Source: Stenotrophomonas maltophilia
Lineage (GTDB): Bacteria > Pseudomonadota > Gammaproteobacteria > Xanthomonadales > Xanthomonadaceae
Length of the DNA: 21,719 nucleotides
Direction: 5' to 3'
Assembly (NCBI GenBank): GCA_002386405.1
Contig: DGIP01000339.1
Location: 1 to 21,719 of the forward strand
Part shown: piece after piece, positions 5,918-14,114 of the stretch
Numbering within the stretch: position 1 is the stretch's first letter
Layout of the letters: every line of letters starts with the position of its first letter
Position numbers and translations under genes: made by a program
The notes under the pieces: generated by a model
Told to the model about the DNA's origin: nothing
Seen by the model: only the letters and a program-made list of their open reading frames with translations
Database searches by the model: none

Positions 5918-6900
5918 AGGACCAGCTTGATCGTGCCTTTGTGCGGCAAGGTCACCCGCACCGGCTTGGAATCCACATCGCCTTCCTGCCGGCTGGCGGT
6001 GCCCGAGGCCGACAGCCGCGCGAACACCTCCACTTCCTTCAGCGACGACAGCGTCGCCGTCGGCATCGGGCTGTCGGCATCATCCAGGCGGATACGCAAC
6101 GGCAATGCTGTCGCCGGATGCTTCTCCACGGCCACCGGCATCGGCGGCCCACCGGGCATCCGTGCGATCACGAATACCTGCGTGCCAGCGGCCAAGGTCT
6201 TGCCCGCCGGATCCAGCGTGACTTCGATATCCAAGCCCACCGAAGGCGCAGCGGCCCCAGGCGTAGCCGGCGGCATGCCCGCCTTCTCACGTGCAATCGC
6301 AATCTGCTCGCGCAGCGCCGTGGCCGCTGCCGGTTCCAATCGCGGCAGCAGCGCCTCCCAGGTGGCCGCGGCCTCGGCATCCTGCCCGCGCTGGCGCTGG
6401 GCAATGCCGATCAGCCAGCCGGCGCGCTCGCTGGCCGGTTCCAGCTGCTGGGCGTGGCGCAGCCACTGCAGGGCAACGTCGTCGAAGCGCTTGGCCGGGT
6501 CGATCTGGGCGCGCGCCTGTGCCGCTTCCACCAACAGGGGGACTTCATCCGGGGCCAGTGCCACGGCGCGGGCGAACGCCTGGTCGGCCTTTTCGGTATT
6601 GCCCAGCGCCAGCTCCGAACGGCCCAGCAGCGCCCAGCCATCGGCGCGCTGCGGCTCGCGCTGCAGTGCCTGCTCCAACTCGCGCACCCCCTGCTGCAGC
6701 GTTGCGGGACCTTCTTCGCGCGCGACATCCGCCGCCTGCGGCGTGCCCACCAGCAGGTACAGGGCCACGCCCGCCACGCCCATGGCGATCACCGCTGCCA
6801 GGAACGGACCGCGCCGGCCACTGCGGCGCAGCGGCCACAGCACCACCATGGCCGCCACGGCGGCGGCCAGCCCGGCAACCCCCTGCATCCACGCGCTCAC
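5914..6900 (-). CDS. ccmI: Cytochrome c maturation protein CcmI (TPR apocytochrome chaperone)
   Basis: A 328-residue inner-membrane protein that presents apocytochrome c to the haem ligation complex with CcmF and CcmH. Two hydrophobic helices (about residues 6-23 and 33-51) flank a basic loop. TPR-like helical repeats follow (about 70-205, e.g. RADGWALLGRSELALGNTEKADQAFARAVALAP), then a beta-rich periplasmic C-terminal domain (about 222-328) as in CycH-type proteins. The start is GTG in a GTGA overlap with the ccmH stop, showing translational coupling. It is the last gene of the ccm operon. Its TAG stop lies in the head of an inverted GTAG repeat, so insertion of that repeat may have reset the end of the protein. 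Confidence 0.88.
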   Translation of the reverse strand: MSAWMQGVAGLAAAVAAMVVLWPLRRSGRRGPFLAAVIAMGVAGVALYLLVGTPQAADVAREEGPATLQQGVRELEQALQREPQRADGWALLGRSELALGNTEKADQAFARAVALAPDEVPLLVEAAQARAQIDPAKRFDDVALQWLRHAQQLEPASERAGWLIGIAQRQRGQDAEAAATWEALLPRLEPAAATALREQIAIAREKAGMPPATPGAAAPSVGLDIEVTLDPAGKTLAAGTQVFVIARMPGGPPMPVAVEKHPATALPLRIRLDDADSPMPTATLSSLKEVEVFARLSASGTASRQEGDVDSKPVRVTLPHKGTIKLVL

Positions 6901-7358
6901 CAGCGTTCCTCACTGTCGCCCATCGGCTGCACTTGGCGGCTGCGCCGGCGCACCACCCAGGCGAGCACGCCGGCACCGGCCAGCACCAGTACCAGCGGGC
7001 CGAACCAGAGCAGGCTGTTGCGGGTATCCATCACCGGGCGGTACAGCACGAACTCGCCGTAGCGGTCCACCAGGAACTGTTTGATCTGCGCATCGCTGTT
7101 GCCCTGCTGCATCAGCGTGAGCACTTCGCGACGCAGGTCGTGCGCGATCTGCGCGTTGGAATCGGCCAGTGACTGGTTCTGGCACTGCACGCAGCGCAGC
7201 TCGGCGGCCAGCGCATGGAAGCGCGCTTCCTCGGCCGCATCGCGGTACTGCAGCGGGGTCGGGTCGGACACGGCCTGGGCAACGGCCAGCAGCGGCAGCA
7301 GCAGGGCCATCGCCAGCAGCCCGGCGTGCAGCAGGCGCCGCAGCTTATGGCGCGGCAT
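6897..7358 (-). CDS. ccmH: Cytochrome c maturation thiol protein CcmH
   Basis: 153 residues: a signal peptide/anchor (about 8-29), a periplasmic three-helix domain with the LRCVQCQ motif (Cys56 and Cys59), and a C-terminal membrane helix (about 117-136). CcmH reduces the CXXCH disulfide of apocytochrome c, receiving electrons from CcmG, and is part of the haem lyase with CcmF and CcmI. This is the short form, without a fused TPR part, because ccmI is a separate gene. I chose the ATG at 7358 because GGAG (7369-7366) lies 7 nt before it; an in-frame GTG two codons earlier is possible. The gene overlaps the end of ccmG by 14 nt. Confidence 0.92.
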   Translation of the reverse strand: MPRHKLRRLLHAGLLAMALLLPLLAVAQAVSDPTPLQYRDAAEEARFHALAAELRCVQCQNQSLADSNAQIAHDLRREVLTLMQQGNSDAQIKQFLVDRYGEFVLYRPVMDTRNSLLWFGPLVLVLAGAGVLAWVVRRRSRQVQPMGDSEERW

Positions 7359-7932
7359 TGGCACGCTCCAGCTTCTCCAGCTCGGGCAGCAGTCGGGTAT
7401 CGATCACGCGCTGGGTGAGCGCGCCGCTGTATTTCCAGCGCACCACGCCACTGGCGTCGACCAGGAAGGTTTCCGGCGCGGCGGTCACGCCCCAGTCGAT
7501 GGCGGTGCGGCCTTCGATGTCGGTGAGCACCAGCACGAACGGGTTGCCCAGCTGTTCCAGCCAGCGCAGCGCATCGGCCGGTTCATCCTTCCAGTTGTAG
7601 CCGATCACGCGCACGCGCTTGGTTTCCGCAAACCGGGTCAGGATCGGGTGTTCTTCGCGGCAGGCCGCGCACCAGCTGCCCCACACGTTGAGCACATAGG
7701 GCGCGCCGCGCAGCTGGTTGCTGCTGACCTTGATGTCCGGATCGTGCAGCACCGGCAATTCAAACGCCGGGGCCGGCTTGCCGATCAGCGCCGAGGGCAG
7801 GATGTCGCGGTCGGGCGCGCCGGATTTCATCACCCCGTACACCATCAACCCGAGCAGCCCGAAGAAGAACAGCACGCCGATGACGATGGCGATGGGCGGC
7901 AGGGGACGGGAGGCGGGGCGGGGATCAGACAC
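7345..7932 (-). CDS. ccmG: Periplasmic thiol:disulfide oxidoreductase CcmG/DsbE
   Basis: A 195-residue thioredoxin-fold protein tethered by one N-terminal membrane helix (about 12-34). The active site is WCAAC (Cys88, Cys91) and the cis-proline loop is GVTAAPETF (Pro153). The family WCPTC/WCxxC reductants pass electrons from DsbD/CcdA to CcmH and apocytochrome c. The start is GTG, with AAGGAG 7 nt upstream; that SD is built from the last codons of ccmF (AAG GAG TAG). The gap to ccmF is 4 nt. Its 3' end overlaps ccmH. Confidence 0.93.
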   Translation of the reverse strand: MSDPRPASRPLPPIAIVIGVLFFFGLLGLMVYGVMKSGAPDRDILPSALIGKPAPAFELPVLHDPDIKVSSNQLRGAPYVLNVWGSWCAACREEHPILTRFAETKRVRVIGYNWKDEPADALRWLEQLGNPFVLVLTDIEGRTAIDWGVTAAPETFLVDASGVVRWKYSGALTQRVIDTRLLPELEKLERANAAP

Positions 7933-7936
7933 GGAA

Positions 7937-9856
7937 CTACTCCTTCAGACGGCGGAAACGGCGATCGGTGGCGGTGACGAAACCGCCCAGCGCCATCAGC
8001 AGTGCGCCCAGCCACACCCAGCGCACGAAGGGTTTGACGTGCACGCGCACCGCCCAGGCATTGTTGCCCAGCGCCTCGCCCAGTGCCACGTAAACATCGC
8101 CGCGCACGCGGGCAAGGATGCCGGCTTCGGTCATGATCTGGCCGCCGCTGGCATAGGCACGCTTTTCAGGGTGCAGCAGCGCCAGCTCGCGCCCACCGTG
8201 CAGCACCCGCACATGGCCACGGTCGGCCACGTAGTTGGGGCCCTGTTGGTGGTCCACGCCTTCAAAGCGAAGGGTGTAGCCGCTCACCTCCAGGGTCTGC
8301 CCCGGGCTCAGCGCCACTTCACGCTGCACGTTCAGCGCTTCCACCAGCAGCGCGCCGACCAGGAACACCGCCACGCCGGTATGGGCCAGCAGCATGCCGA
8401 CCATTTCGGCGTTGAAGCGGCCATTGCCACGCAGGCGGGTCCAGATGAAGCGTGCAGTGCCCAGCGCCACCCACGCGGCGGCGGCAACGCCGGCAGCGGC
8501 CTTGAGCTTGCCCTGCGGCGCCATGAACCACGCCAGCACGCCCAGCAGCAGCGCAAGCACCGCCCACGGGGCGAGCAGCGCCAGACGCTTGGAGGCCTGG
8601 TCGCGCTGCCAGTTGACCAGCGGCCCGAACGGCAGCAGCGCCACCAGCGGCGCCATCAACACGATGAACAAGGTGCCGAAGTAGGGCGGCCCCACCGAGA
8701 CCTTGCCCAGTCCCAGCGCGTCGGCCAGCAGCGGGTACAGCGTGCCCAGCAGCACCATGGCGCAGGCGCCGGCCAGCAGCAGGTTGTTGGCCAGCAGCAG
8801 GGTTTCGCGCGAGGTGGGCATGAAGCCGCGCCGTGGGTCGTCGCTGCCCAGTGCGCCGGCGCGCAGGGCATACAGCAGCAGCGAGGCGCCGATCACCAGC
8901 GCCAGGAACGCCAGGATGAAGGCGCCGCGCGAGGGATCGGCGGCGAAAGAATGCACGCTGGTCAGCACGCCCGAGCGCACCAGGAACGCGCCCAGCAGCG
9001 AGAGGGCGAACGCGGCGATGGCCAGCAGCAGCGTCCAGCTGGCAAAGCTGCCGCGCTTTTCGGTGACGGCCTGCGAATGGATCAGGGCGGCGCCGGCCAG
9101 CCACGGCATGAAGCTGGCGTTCTCCACAGGGTCCCAGAACCACCAGCCGCCCCAGCCCAGTTCGTAGTACGCCCACCAGCTGCCCAGCGCGATGCCCAGG
9201 GTGAGGAAGCCCCAGGCCACGTTGGTCCACGGCCGGGTCCAGCGCAGCCAGCGCGCATCCACGCGGCCGTCGAGCAGCGCGGCGATGGCGAAGGCGAACG
9301 GCACCGCGAACCCCACATAGCCGATGTACAGCATCGGCGGGTGGATGATCAGGCCCGGGTCCTGCAGCAGCGGGTTGAGGTCGCGGCCTTCCAGCGGCGC
9401 CGGCAGCAGCCGCGCGAACGGGTTGGAGGTAAAGAACAGGAAGGCGATGAAGCCCAGGCTGATGATGCCCATCACCCCCAGCACGCGTGCGCGCACGGTG
9501 TCGGGCAGGCGCTTGGACCACAGCGCCACCGCGCCGCCCCACAATGCCAGCACCACCACCCACAGCAGCAGCGACCCTTCGTGCGCGCCCCACACCGCCG
9601 AATAGCGGTAGGCCAACGGCAGCAGGCTGTTGGAGTTTTCGGCGACGTAGGCCACCGAGAAATCCTGCTGCACGAAGGCAACGGTGAGCAGCGCGAACGC
9701 ACCCAGCAGCGCGATCAGCTGGACCAGCGCGGCCGGCCGGGCCACGGCCATCCAGGCCGCGCGCTGGCGCTGCGCACCCCACAGCGGCAGCACCGCCTGC
9801 AGCAGGGCGGCCAGCAGCGCACACACCAGCAGGACCTGCCCCAGCTCAGGCAGCAC
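7937..9856 (-). CDS. ccmF: Haem lyase CcmF
   Basis: A 639-residue, highly hydrophobic inner-membrane protein with many helices, close to the family's usual length (about 650). The WWD haem-handling motif GWGGWWFWDPVENASFMPW is at residues 234-252, preceded by the conserved periplasmic stretches HEGSLLLWV (92-100) and IHPPMLYIGY (171-180). CcmF takes haem from holo-CcmE and ligates it to the apocytochrome with CcmH and CcmI. The start is GTG, which follows the ccmE stop TAA with no gap. Its stop codon region forms the SD of ccmG. Confidence 0.95.
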   Translation of the reverse strand: MLPELGQVLLVCALLAALLQAVLPLWGAQRQRAAWMAVARPAALVQLIALLGAFALLTVAFVQQDFSVAYVAENSNSLLPLAYRYSAVWGAHEGSLLLWVVVLALWGGAVALWSKRLPDTVRARVLGVMGIISLGFIAFLFFTSNPFARLLPAPLEGRDLNPLLQDPGLIIHPPMLYIGYVGFAVPFAFAIAALLDGRVDARWLRWTRPWTNVAWGFLTLGIALGSWWAYYELGWGGWWFWDPVENASFMPWLAGAALIHSQAVTEKRGSFASWTLLLAIAAFALSLLGAFLVRSGVLTSVHSFAADPSRGAFILAFLALVIGASLLLYALRAGALGSDDPRRGFMPTSRETLLLANNLLLAGACAMVLLGTLYPLLADALGLGKVSVGPPYFGTLFIVLMAPLVALLPFGPLVNWQRDQASKRLALLAPWAVLALLLGVLAWFMAPQGKLKAAAGVAAAAWVALGTARFIWTRLRGNGRFNAEMVGMLLAHTGVAVFLVGALLVEALNVQREVALSPGQTLEVSGYTLRFEGVDHQQGPNYVADRGHVRVLHGGRELALLHPEKRAYASGGQIMTEAGILARVRGDVYVALGEALGNNAWAVRVHVKPFVRWVWLGALLMALGGFVTATDRRFRRLKE

Positions 9857-10318
9857 TTAGCGTGTCTCCACGGCCGGCACCGGCACGTCGTGCTTGGTGT
9901 GGGCCGCGCCCATCTTGTCGGCCACTTCCTTGGGAATGTAGTTCTCGTCGTGCTTGGCCAGCACTTCATCGGCGATGAAGGTGCCGTCCCGCAGGCGGCC
10001 CATGGCGACCACGGCGGAATCTTCGCGGAACATGTCCGGCAGGATCCGCGAGGTGGTCACCGGCAGCGTGGCATCGCCATCGGTCACCACGAAATGCGCT
10101 TCCAGCGAGCCTTCGGCGCGCTGGAACGAGCCCTTGACCACCATGCCGCCGAGGCGGAAGTTGGACTGCGTGCCCTGTTCGCCGCGCAGTACTTCCGAAG
10201 GCGTGTATAGGTAGGCGATGTTGCGCTGGAGCGCGAACGCCACCAGCGTGGTGGCCAGGCCCGAGGCGAGCAGCAGCAGTAGCACCCAGAACAGGCGGCG
10301 GCGTTGCACCGGGGTCAT
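9857..10318 (-). CDS. ccmE: Haem chaperone CcmE
   Basis: 153 residues: one N-terminal membrane anchor (about 9-30) and a periplasmic OB-fold beta-barrel. The haem-binding motif [12 protein letters not shown] has His123, which binds haem covalently, and Tyr127 as likely axial ligand. CcmE carries haem from CcmC to CcmF. The segment preceding LPDMFRED reads LPVTTSRI; the usual family pattern here is closer to V-x-Y-x-G-I, a mild divergence. Start ATG overlaps the ccmD stop (ATGA), and its TAA abuts the ccmF GTG. Confidence 0.95.
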   Translation of the reverse strand: MTPVQRRRLFWVLLLLLASGLATTLVAFALQRNIAYLYTPSEVLRGEQGTQSNFRLGGMVVKGSFQRAEGSLEAHFVVTDGDATLPVTTSRILPDMFREDSAVVAMGRLRDGTFIADEVLAKHDENYIPKEVADKMGAAHTKHDVPVPAVETR

Positions 10319-10500
10319 CGGCTCAACTCCGTGGCCAGCGGCGTGGCCGGCGCGGATCGGTCACGCGCACGCAGGCGTTCGGCGCGGCGTACGGCCTGGC
10401 GGCGTGCACTGCGCAGGCGCAGCCACGACCCCAGCGCATCGGCGGCCAGCACCAGCACGAACACCGAAAACGCGGCAATGATGAAAGGTACGTGGGTCAT
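10315..10500 (-). CDS. ccmD: Haem exporter accessory protein CcmD
   Basis: A 61-residue protein beginning [24 protein letters not shown]: a single membrane helix followed by a strongly basic tail ([19 protein letters not shown]). This is the standard CcmD layout; the protein helps release holo-CcmE from the CcmABC complex. Sequence conservation in the family is low, so the call rests on size, topology and position between ccmC and ccmE. It overlaps both neighbours by four bases (ATGA at each end). Confidence 0.88.
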   Translation of the reverse strand: MTHVPFIIAAFSVFVLVLAADALGSWLRLRSARRQAVRRAERLRARDRSAPATPLATELSR

Positions 10501-11264
10501 CGCGGCAGTTCTCCTGCGGTGGGGGCGCCCAGGCGCTCGGCGACCCAGGCCTTGCCGGCTTCCCGGCTGAGGTTGTCGGCGCGGGCCTTGGCCAGCAGCG
10601 AGCCGACGAACCACAGCTTGGTGGCGACCACCATCCACCACAGTGGCGCGATCAGTTCCGGGCGCACCGCGTTGTCACCGAACACGTTCACCGACTGGCG
10701 CTGGTGCAGGCCACCCCACCAGTCCACCGAGTAGCGGATGATCGGCAGCATGCCCACCCCGACGATGGCCAGCAGGCCGGCCGCGCGCGCGGCGCTGCGG
10801 CGGTCTTCAATGGCGTGGTACAGGCCGATCACGCCCAGGTACAGGAACAGCAGGATCAGTTCGCTGGTCATGCGCGGGTCCCAATCCCACCAGGTGCCCC
10901 AGGTGCCCTTGCCCCAGATGCTGCCGGTGAGCAGGGTGATCAGGGTGAAGCCGGCGCCCATCGGCGCGCAGGCCATGGCCAGGATTTCGCAGATCTTGAT
11001 CCGCCACACCAGCGCGATGGCCGAATACAGCGCCATCAGGGCGAACGCGAACAGGCTCATCCAGGCGCTGGGCACGTGGATGTAGATGATGCGGAAGGCG
11101 TCGTTCTGGGTCTGCTCGGCCGGTACCACCCACAGCCCCTGCCAGATGCCGATCAGCAGGACGGGCAGGGCGGCGATGTAGAACACCCGCGACCAGCGCG
11201 ACGCAAAGCGGTCGAAGGTGGGGGGCGAACCGAGTTGGTGGAACCAGCGGACAAGGCTATTCAT
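10497..11264 (-). CDS. ccmC: Haem-handling protein CcmC
   Basis: A 255-residue protein with six hydrophobic helices. The WWD motif WGTWWDWDPR is at residues 122-131. Two histidines match the haem ligands of the family: His63 in YIHVPSAW and His187 in WWGGLHQ. CcmC presents haem to CcmE in the periplasm. The ATG is preceded by a 46-nt gap from ccmB, the only real gap in the operon, and that gap is richer in A and T than the genes. An SD is weak there, so an internal promoter or re-initiation site is possible but not demonstrated. Confidence 0.95.
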   Translation of the reverse strand: MNSLVRWFHQLGSPPTFDRFASRWSRVFYIAALPVLLIGIWQGLWVVPAEQTQNDAFRIIYIHVPSAWMSLFAFALMALYSAIALVWRIKICEILAMACAPMGAGFTLITLLTGSIWGKGTWGTWWDWDPRMTSELILLFLYLGVIGLYHAIEDRRSAARAAGLLAIVGVGMLPIIRYSVDWWGGLHQRQSVNVFGDNAVRPELIAPLWWMVVATKLWFVGSLLAKARADNLSREAGKAWVAERLGAPTAGELPR

Positions 11265-11310
11265 GCAGCGATGGCTATCCAGCTAGGGGTAACGAACAAA
11301 CCACAACGAA

Positions 11311-12006
11311 TCAACTCAGCGAAATCCGTATCGCAGCCGCTGTTGCCAGCGGCGCCAGCACCAGTGCCACCACCAGTCCGGCACCGAGCAGCAGCAGTGC
11401 CCCCACTGGATCCTGGCCGCGCGCGGCCGCTGCCACACTGCCTGCACCGAACACCAGCACCGGCACGAACAGCGGCAACGCCAGCAACGCCACGAGAATA
11501 CCAGAGCGCCGGATGCTCACTGTCAGCGCCGCCACCACCCCGCCCAGCAGGCTCAGCAGGGGCGTGCCGAGCAGCAACGATGCCAGCAGTATCGGCAGTT
11601 GGTCATGTGGCAGATGCAGCATTTCGGCAAAAAGCGGGGTGACCACGATCATCGGCAACGCCGTGGTGGCCCAGTGCACCAGCACCCGGACCAGCACCAG
11701 CCAGGCCAACGGCACCGGCGCCAGCAACCACTGTTCGAGCGAGCCATCCTCGGCATCGCTGCGGAACAGGCTGTCCAGCGACAGCTGCCCGGCCAGCAGC
11801 ACCGCCAGCCAGAGCACGGCGGCGGCGACCTGGGCCATCAATGGCGGTTCGCGGCCCAGGGCCAGCGCGAACAGCACCACCACCAGCAGCGCGAACAGCA
11901 GCGGCTGCAACGCATCCCCCCGCCGCCGCCACAGCAGCCGCAGATCGCGCCCCGCCAGGGCACGCGCGGTCTGCCACAGGCCCGGCTGGGTACCCGGCGC
12001 GATCAC
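11311..12006 (-). CDS. ccmB: Haem exporter ABC permease CcmB
   Basis: 231 residues with about six membrane helices, slightly longer than the E. coli protein (about 220). It matches CcmB in the conserved segment [27 protein letters not shown] after the second helix and the glycine-rich [23 protein letters not shown] in the fourth. CcmB with CcmA, CcmC and CcmD powers release of haem-loaded CcmE. The likely start is GTG at 12006, in a GTGA overlap with the ccmA stop. Confidence 0.92.
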   Translation of the reverse strand: MIAPGTQPGLWQTARALAGRDLRLLWRRRGDALQPLLFALLVVVLFALALGREPPLMAQVAAAVLWLAVLLAGQLSLDSLFRSDAEDGSLEQWLLAPVPLAWLVLVRVLVHWATTALPMIVVTPLFAEMLHLPHDQLPILLASLLLGTPLLSLLGGVVAALTVSIRRSGILVALLALPLFVPVLVFGAGSVAAAARGQDPVGALLLLGAGLVVALVLAPLATAAAIRISLS

Positions 12007-12656
12007 GCAGCACCCCCGGCGGCAGGCGCCAACGTGACCAGCCGCGTGCGCACCGGCGGTGCGGCGTACGCGCCATGGGTGGTCACCAGTGCCGCGCCGC
12101 CACTGCGCAGATGCGCGGAAATCATCCGGTTGACCAGGTTGATGCCGTCCAGGTCCAGGTTCGCGTAAGGCTCATCCAGCAGCCACAGCGGCGCAGGCGA
12201 CAGCCAGATCCGCGCCAGCGCCAGCCGCCGCTTCTGGCCCGCCGACAACTGCCGCACCAGCGTGTCCTCGAACCCGGCCAGGCCGACGATGGCCAGTGCG
12301 TTGCCCGGCATCTGCCGCGCGCGGCGACCATGCAGGCCGCACAGGAAATTCAGGTTCTCCAGCGTGTCCAGGTCCGGCTTCAGCGCGGGCAGGTGACTGA
12401 GGTAGGCCACGAACTGGGCGCGCTCGCGATGGCCGGCCGGCCGCCCATCGATCTGGATGGTCCCGCCGGCCGCCGGCAGCAGTCCGGCCAGCACCCGCAG
12501 CAGCGTGGTCTTGCCGGCCCCGTTGTCGCCCTGCACCAGCAATGCCTCCCCGGCATCCACCTGCAGGTCCAGCGGCTCGAACACCGGTTCATCGTTGCGG
12601 TTGAAGGCCAGCCCATGGGCAGCCAGCAACGGGGGGGTATTCGAAGAATTCAGCAT
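12003..12656 (-). CDS. ccmA: Haem exporter ATP-binding subunit CcmA
   Basis: A 217-residue ABC ATPase: Walker [10 protein letters not shown] (43-51), signature LSAGQ (137-141), Walker B LWLLDEP (157-163) and H-loop VTTHG (191-195). It is the first gene of the ccm operon. The open frame continues upstream on the minus strand well past 12656, but that part is antisense to the aminotransferase gene and lacks ABC homology; the ATG at 12656 gives the family's normal N-terminus. No Shine-Dalgarno is visible. A promoter-like TACACT ends 6 nt before the ATG, so the operon may begin with a leaderless mRNA. Confidence 0.95.
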   Translation of the reverse strand: MLNSSNTPPLLAAHGLAFNRNDEPVFEPLDLQVDAGEALLVQGDNGAGKTTLLRVLAGLLPAAGGTIQIDGRPAGHRERAQFVAYLSHLPALKPDLDTLENLNFLCGLHGRRARQMPGNALAIVGLAGFEDTLVRQLSAGQKRRLALARIWLSPAPLWLLDEPYANLDLDGINLVNRMISAHLRSGGAALVTTHGAYAAPPVRTRLVTLAPAAGGAA

Positions 12657-12662
12657 CGGCGC

Positions 12663-12692
12663 AGTGTACCGGTGGACGCCGGTCGAACCCAA
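12663..12692 (-). promoter_or_regulatory. Putative ccm operon promoter
   Basis: On the minus strand, TTGGGT (12692-12687) is followed after 18 nt by TACACT (12668-12663), then GCGCCG and the ccmA ATG. These are acceptable sigma-70 boxes. The expected start of transcription, 6-8 nt after the -10 box, falls on or next to the ATG, which together with the missing SD suggests leaderless translation of ccmA. Confidence 0.45.
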
Positions 12693-12761
12693 TCGCAACG
12701 CGGCTGCTCTGCTCTTCGTTGGCGACCAACCCACTGTCAAAGGGTCGGCGGGGGCAGGTTT

Positions 12762-12827
12762 GCGGGGGTGTGAGCCGCATGGATGCGGCGACCAAGCCCC
12801 CAAGGATGGGTTTACGGCGTCCCCCGC
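12762..12827. repeat. Three-way-junction palindromic element in the ccmA/aminotransferase intergenic region
   Basis: An outer stem GCGGGGG (12762-12768)/CCCCCGC (12821-12827) encloses two hairpins: GCCGCA-TGGA-TGCGGC (12774-12789), and AAGCCC (near 12793-12799) with GGGTTT (near 12808-12813) including one G-T pair. The result is a branched, clover-like fold of 66 nt. From memory, sequences with the GTGTGAGCCGCATGGATGCGG core recur in Stenotrophomonas and Xanthomonas intergenic DNA, so it is probably a dispersed repeat. The rest of the 309-nt gap holds the ccmA promoter on the left and a TACACT (12926-12931) that could serve the aminotransferase gene on the right. Confidence 0.5.
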
Positions 12828-12965
12828 GGGCCGGCCACCGCCGGCCCAGCGCGCGGACGTCAGCAGAGCAGGCTGTTGCATTTGACGTTGGCGGGATATG
12901 CCCGTCACGCCACGGATGGATTTCGTACACTTCAGGGTCTCCGCCTTTGATCCCCCCGGTTGCCG

Positions 12966-14114
12966 ATGAACCCCCAGACCAAGCTGCCCAAGGTGGGCAC
13001 CACCATTTTCACCGTGATGTCCCAGCTGGCCGCCGAGCACGGCGCCGTGAACCTGGGCCAGGGTTTCCCGGATTTCTCCGCACCGCAGCGGCTCATCGAT
13101 GAAACCATCAAGGCCATGCAGGGCGGGCTGAACCAGTACCCGCCGATGACCGGCGTGGCGCCACTGCGCCAGGCCATCGCGCAGAAGTCGCTCGACCTGT
13201 ACGGCGCGCAGGTGGATCCGGACACCGAGATCACCGTCACCAGCGGTGCCACCGAAGCGATCTTCAACGCCATCCACGCCGTAGTGCGCCCCGGCGAAGA
13301 AGTGATCGTGCTCGACCCGGCCTACGACTGCTACGAACCCGCCATCGACCTGGCCGGCGCGCGCGCCGTGCACGTACCGCTGGACCCGCAGACCTTCCGC
13401 GTGGACTGGGACCGGGTGCGCGCGGCGATCACCCCGAAAACCCGCCTGCTGATGGTCAACACCCCGCACAACCCGTCCGGCGCGATGCTCGACGCGGCGG
13501 ACATGCAGGCGCTGATCGAGGTGCTGCGCGGCACCGGCATCTACCTGATTTCCGATGAAGTGTACGAACACATCATCTACGACGACCGCCGCCACGAATC
13601 GGCCCTGCGCTACCCGGAGCTGCGCGAGCGCACCTTCGTCATCTCCAGCTTCGGCAAGACCTACCACTGCACCGGCTGGAAGATCGGCTACGCGGTTGCA
13701 CCGGCCGCGCTCACCGCCGAATTCCGCAAGGTGCACCAGTACAACACCTTCACCAGTTTCGGCCCGGCCCAGTACGGCTTTGCCGCGATGATCCGCGACG
13801 AACCGGAACACCACCTGGAACTCGGCGCCTTCTACCAGGCCAAGCGCGACCGCTTCCGCGAACATCTGCTGGGCACGCGCCTGAAGCCGCTGCCGGTGCC
13901 GGGCGGCTACTTCCAGCTGGTGGACTACTCGGCCGTCAGCGACCTGCCGGACCATGAGTTCGTGAAGTGGCTGACCGTGGAAAAGGGCGTGGCCGCCATC
14001 CCGCTGTCGCCGTTCTACGAATCGCCGCCGGCAGGCCAGCGCATCGTGCGGCTGTGCTTCGCCAAGAACGACGCCACCATGGACGCGGCGATCGAACGCC
14101 TGAAGGTGCTCTGA
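12966..14114 (+). CDS. Methionine-type PLP aminotransferase (YbdL/MtnE-like)
   Basis: A 382-residue fold-type I, class I/II aminotransferase. The PLP lysine is Lys231 in [16 protein letters not shown]; Asp197 (SDEVY) and Asn169 (NTPHNPSG) contact the cofactor, and the C-terminal VRLCFAKND carries the substrate-carboxylate arginine. The N-terminal [10 protein letters not shown] and the overall wording match YbdL-like methionine/kynurenine aminotransferases, which can convert 4-methylthio-2-oxobutyrate to methionine, often with glutamine as donor. The downstream gene overlaps the stop (TGATG) and encodes an omega-amidase, which supports a glutamine-dependent reaction. The ATG at 12966 has no clear SD; an in-frame TTG two codons earlier is unlikely. 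Confidence 0.88.
   Translation: MNPQTKLPKVGTTIFTVMSQLAAEHGAVNLGQGFPDFSAPQRLIDETIKAMQGGLNQYPPMTGVAPLRQAIAQKSLDLYGAQVDPDTEITVTSGATEAIFNAIHAVVRPGEEVIVLDPAYDCYEPAIDLAGARAVHVPLDPQTFRVDWDRVRAAITPKTRLLMVNTPHNPSGAMLDAADMQALIEVLRGTGIYLISDEVYEHIIYDDRRHESALRYPELRERTFVISSFGKTYHCTGWKIGYAVAPAALTAEFRKVHQYNTFTSFGPAQYGFAAMIRDEPEHHLELGAFYQAKRDRFREHLLGTRLKPLPVPGGYFQLVDYSAVSDLPDHEFVKWLTVEKGVAAIPLSPFYESPPAGQRIVRLCFAKNDATMDAAIERLKVL

Noticed and set aside
4004..7084. 1026-codon open frame on the + strand
   Set aside because: It is antisense to three well-supported genes (DUF1294, metX, ccmI). Its composition (repetitive Arg, Ala, Pro, His) is what high-GC shadow frames give.
7718..10210. 830-codon open frame on the + strand
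   Set aside because: It is antisense to ccmG, ccmF and ccmE. The very high Gln, His and Arg content and lack of domains mark it as a shadow.
12657..13955. Upstream extension of the ccmA frame to 650 codons
   Set aside because: The ABC homology starts at 12656. The extension is antisense to the aminotransferase and crosses intergenic palindromes.
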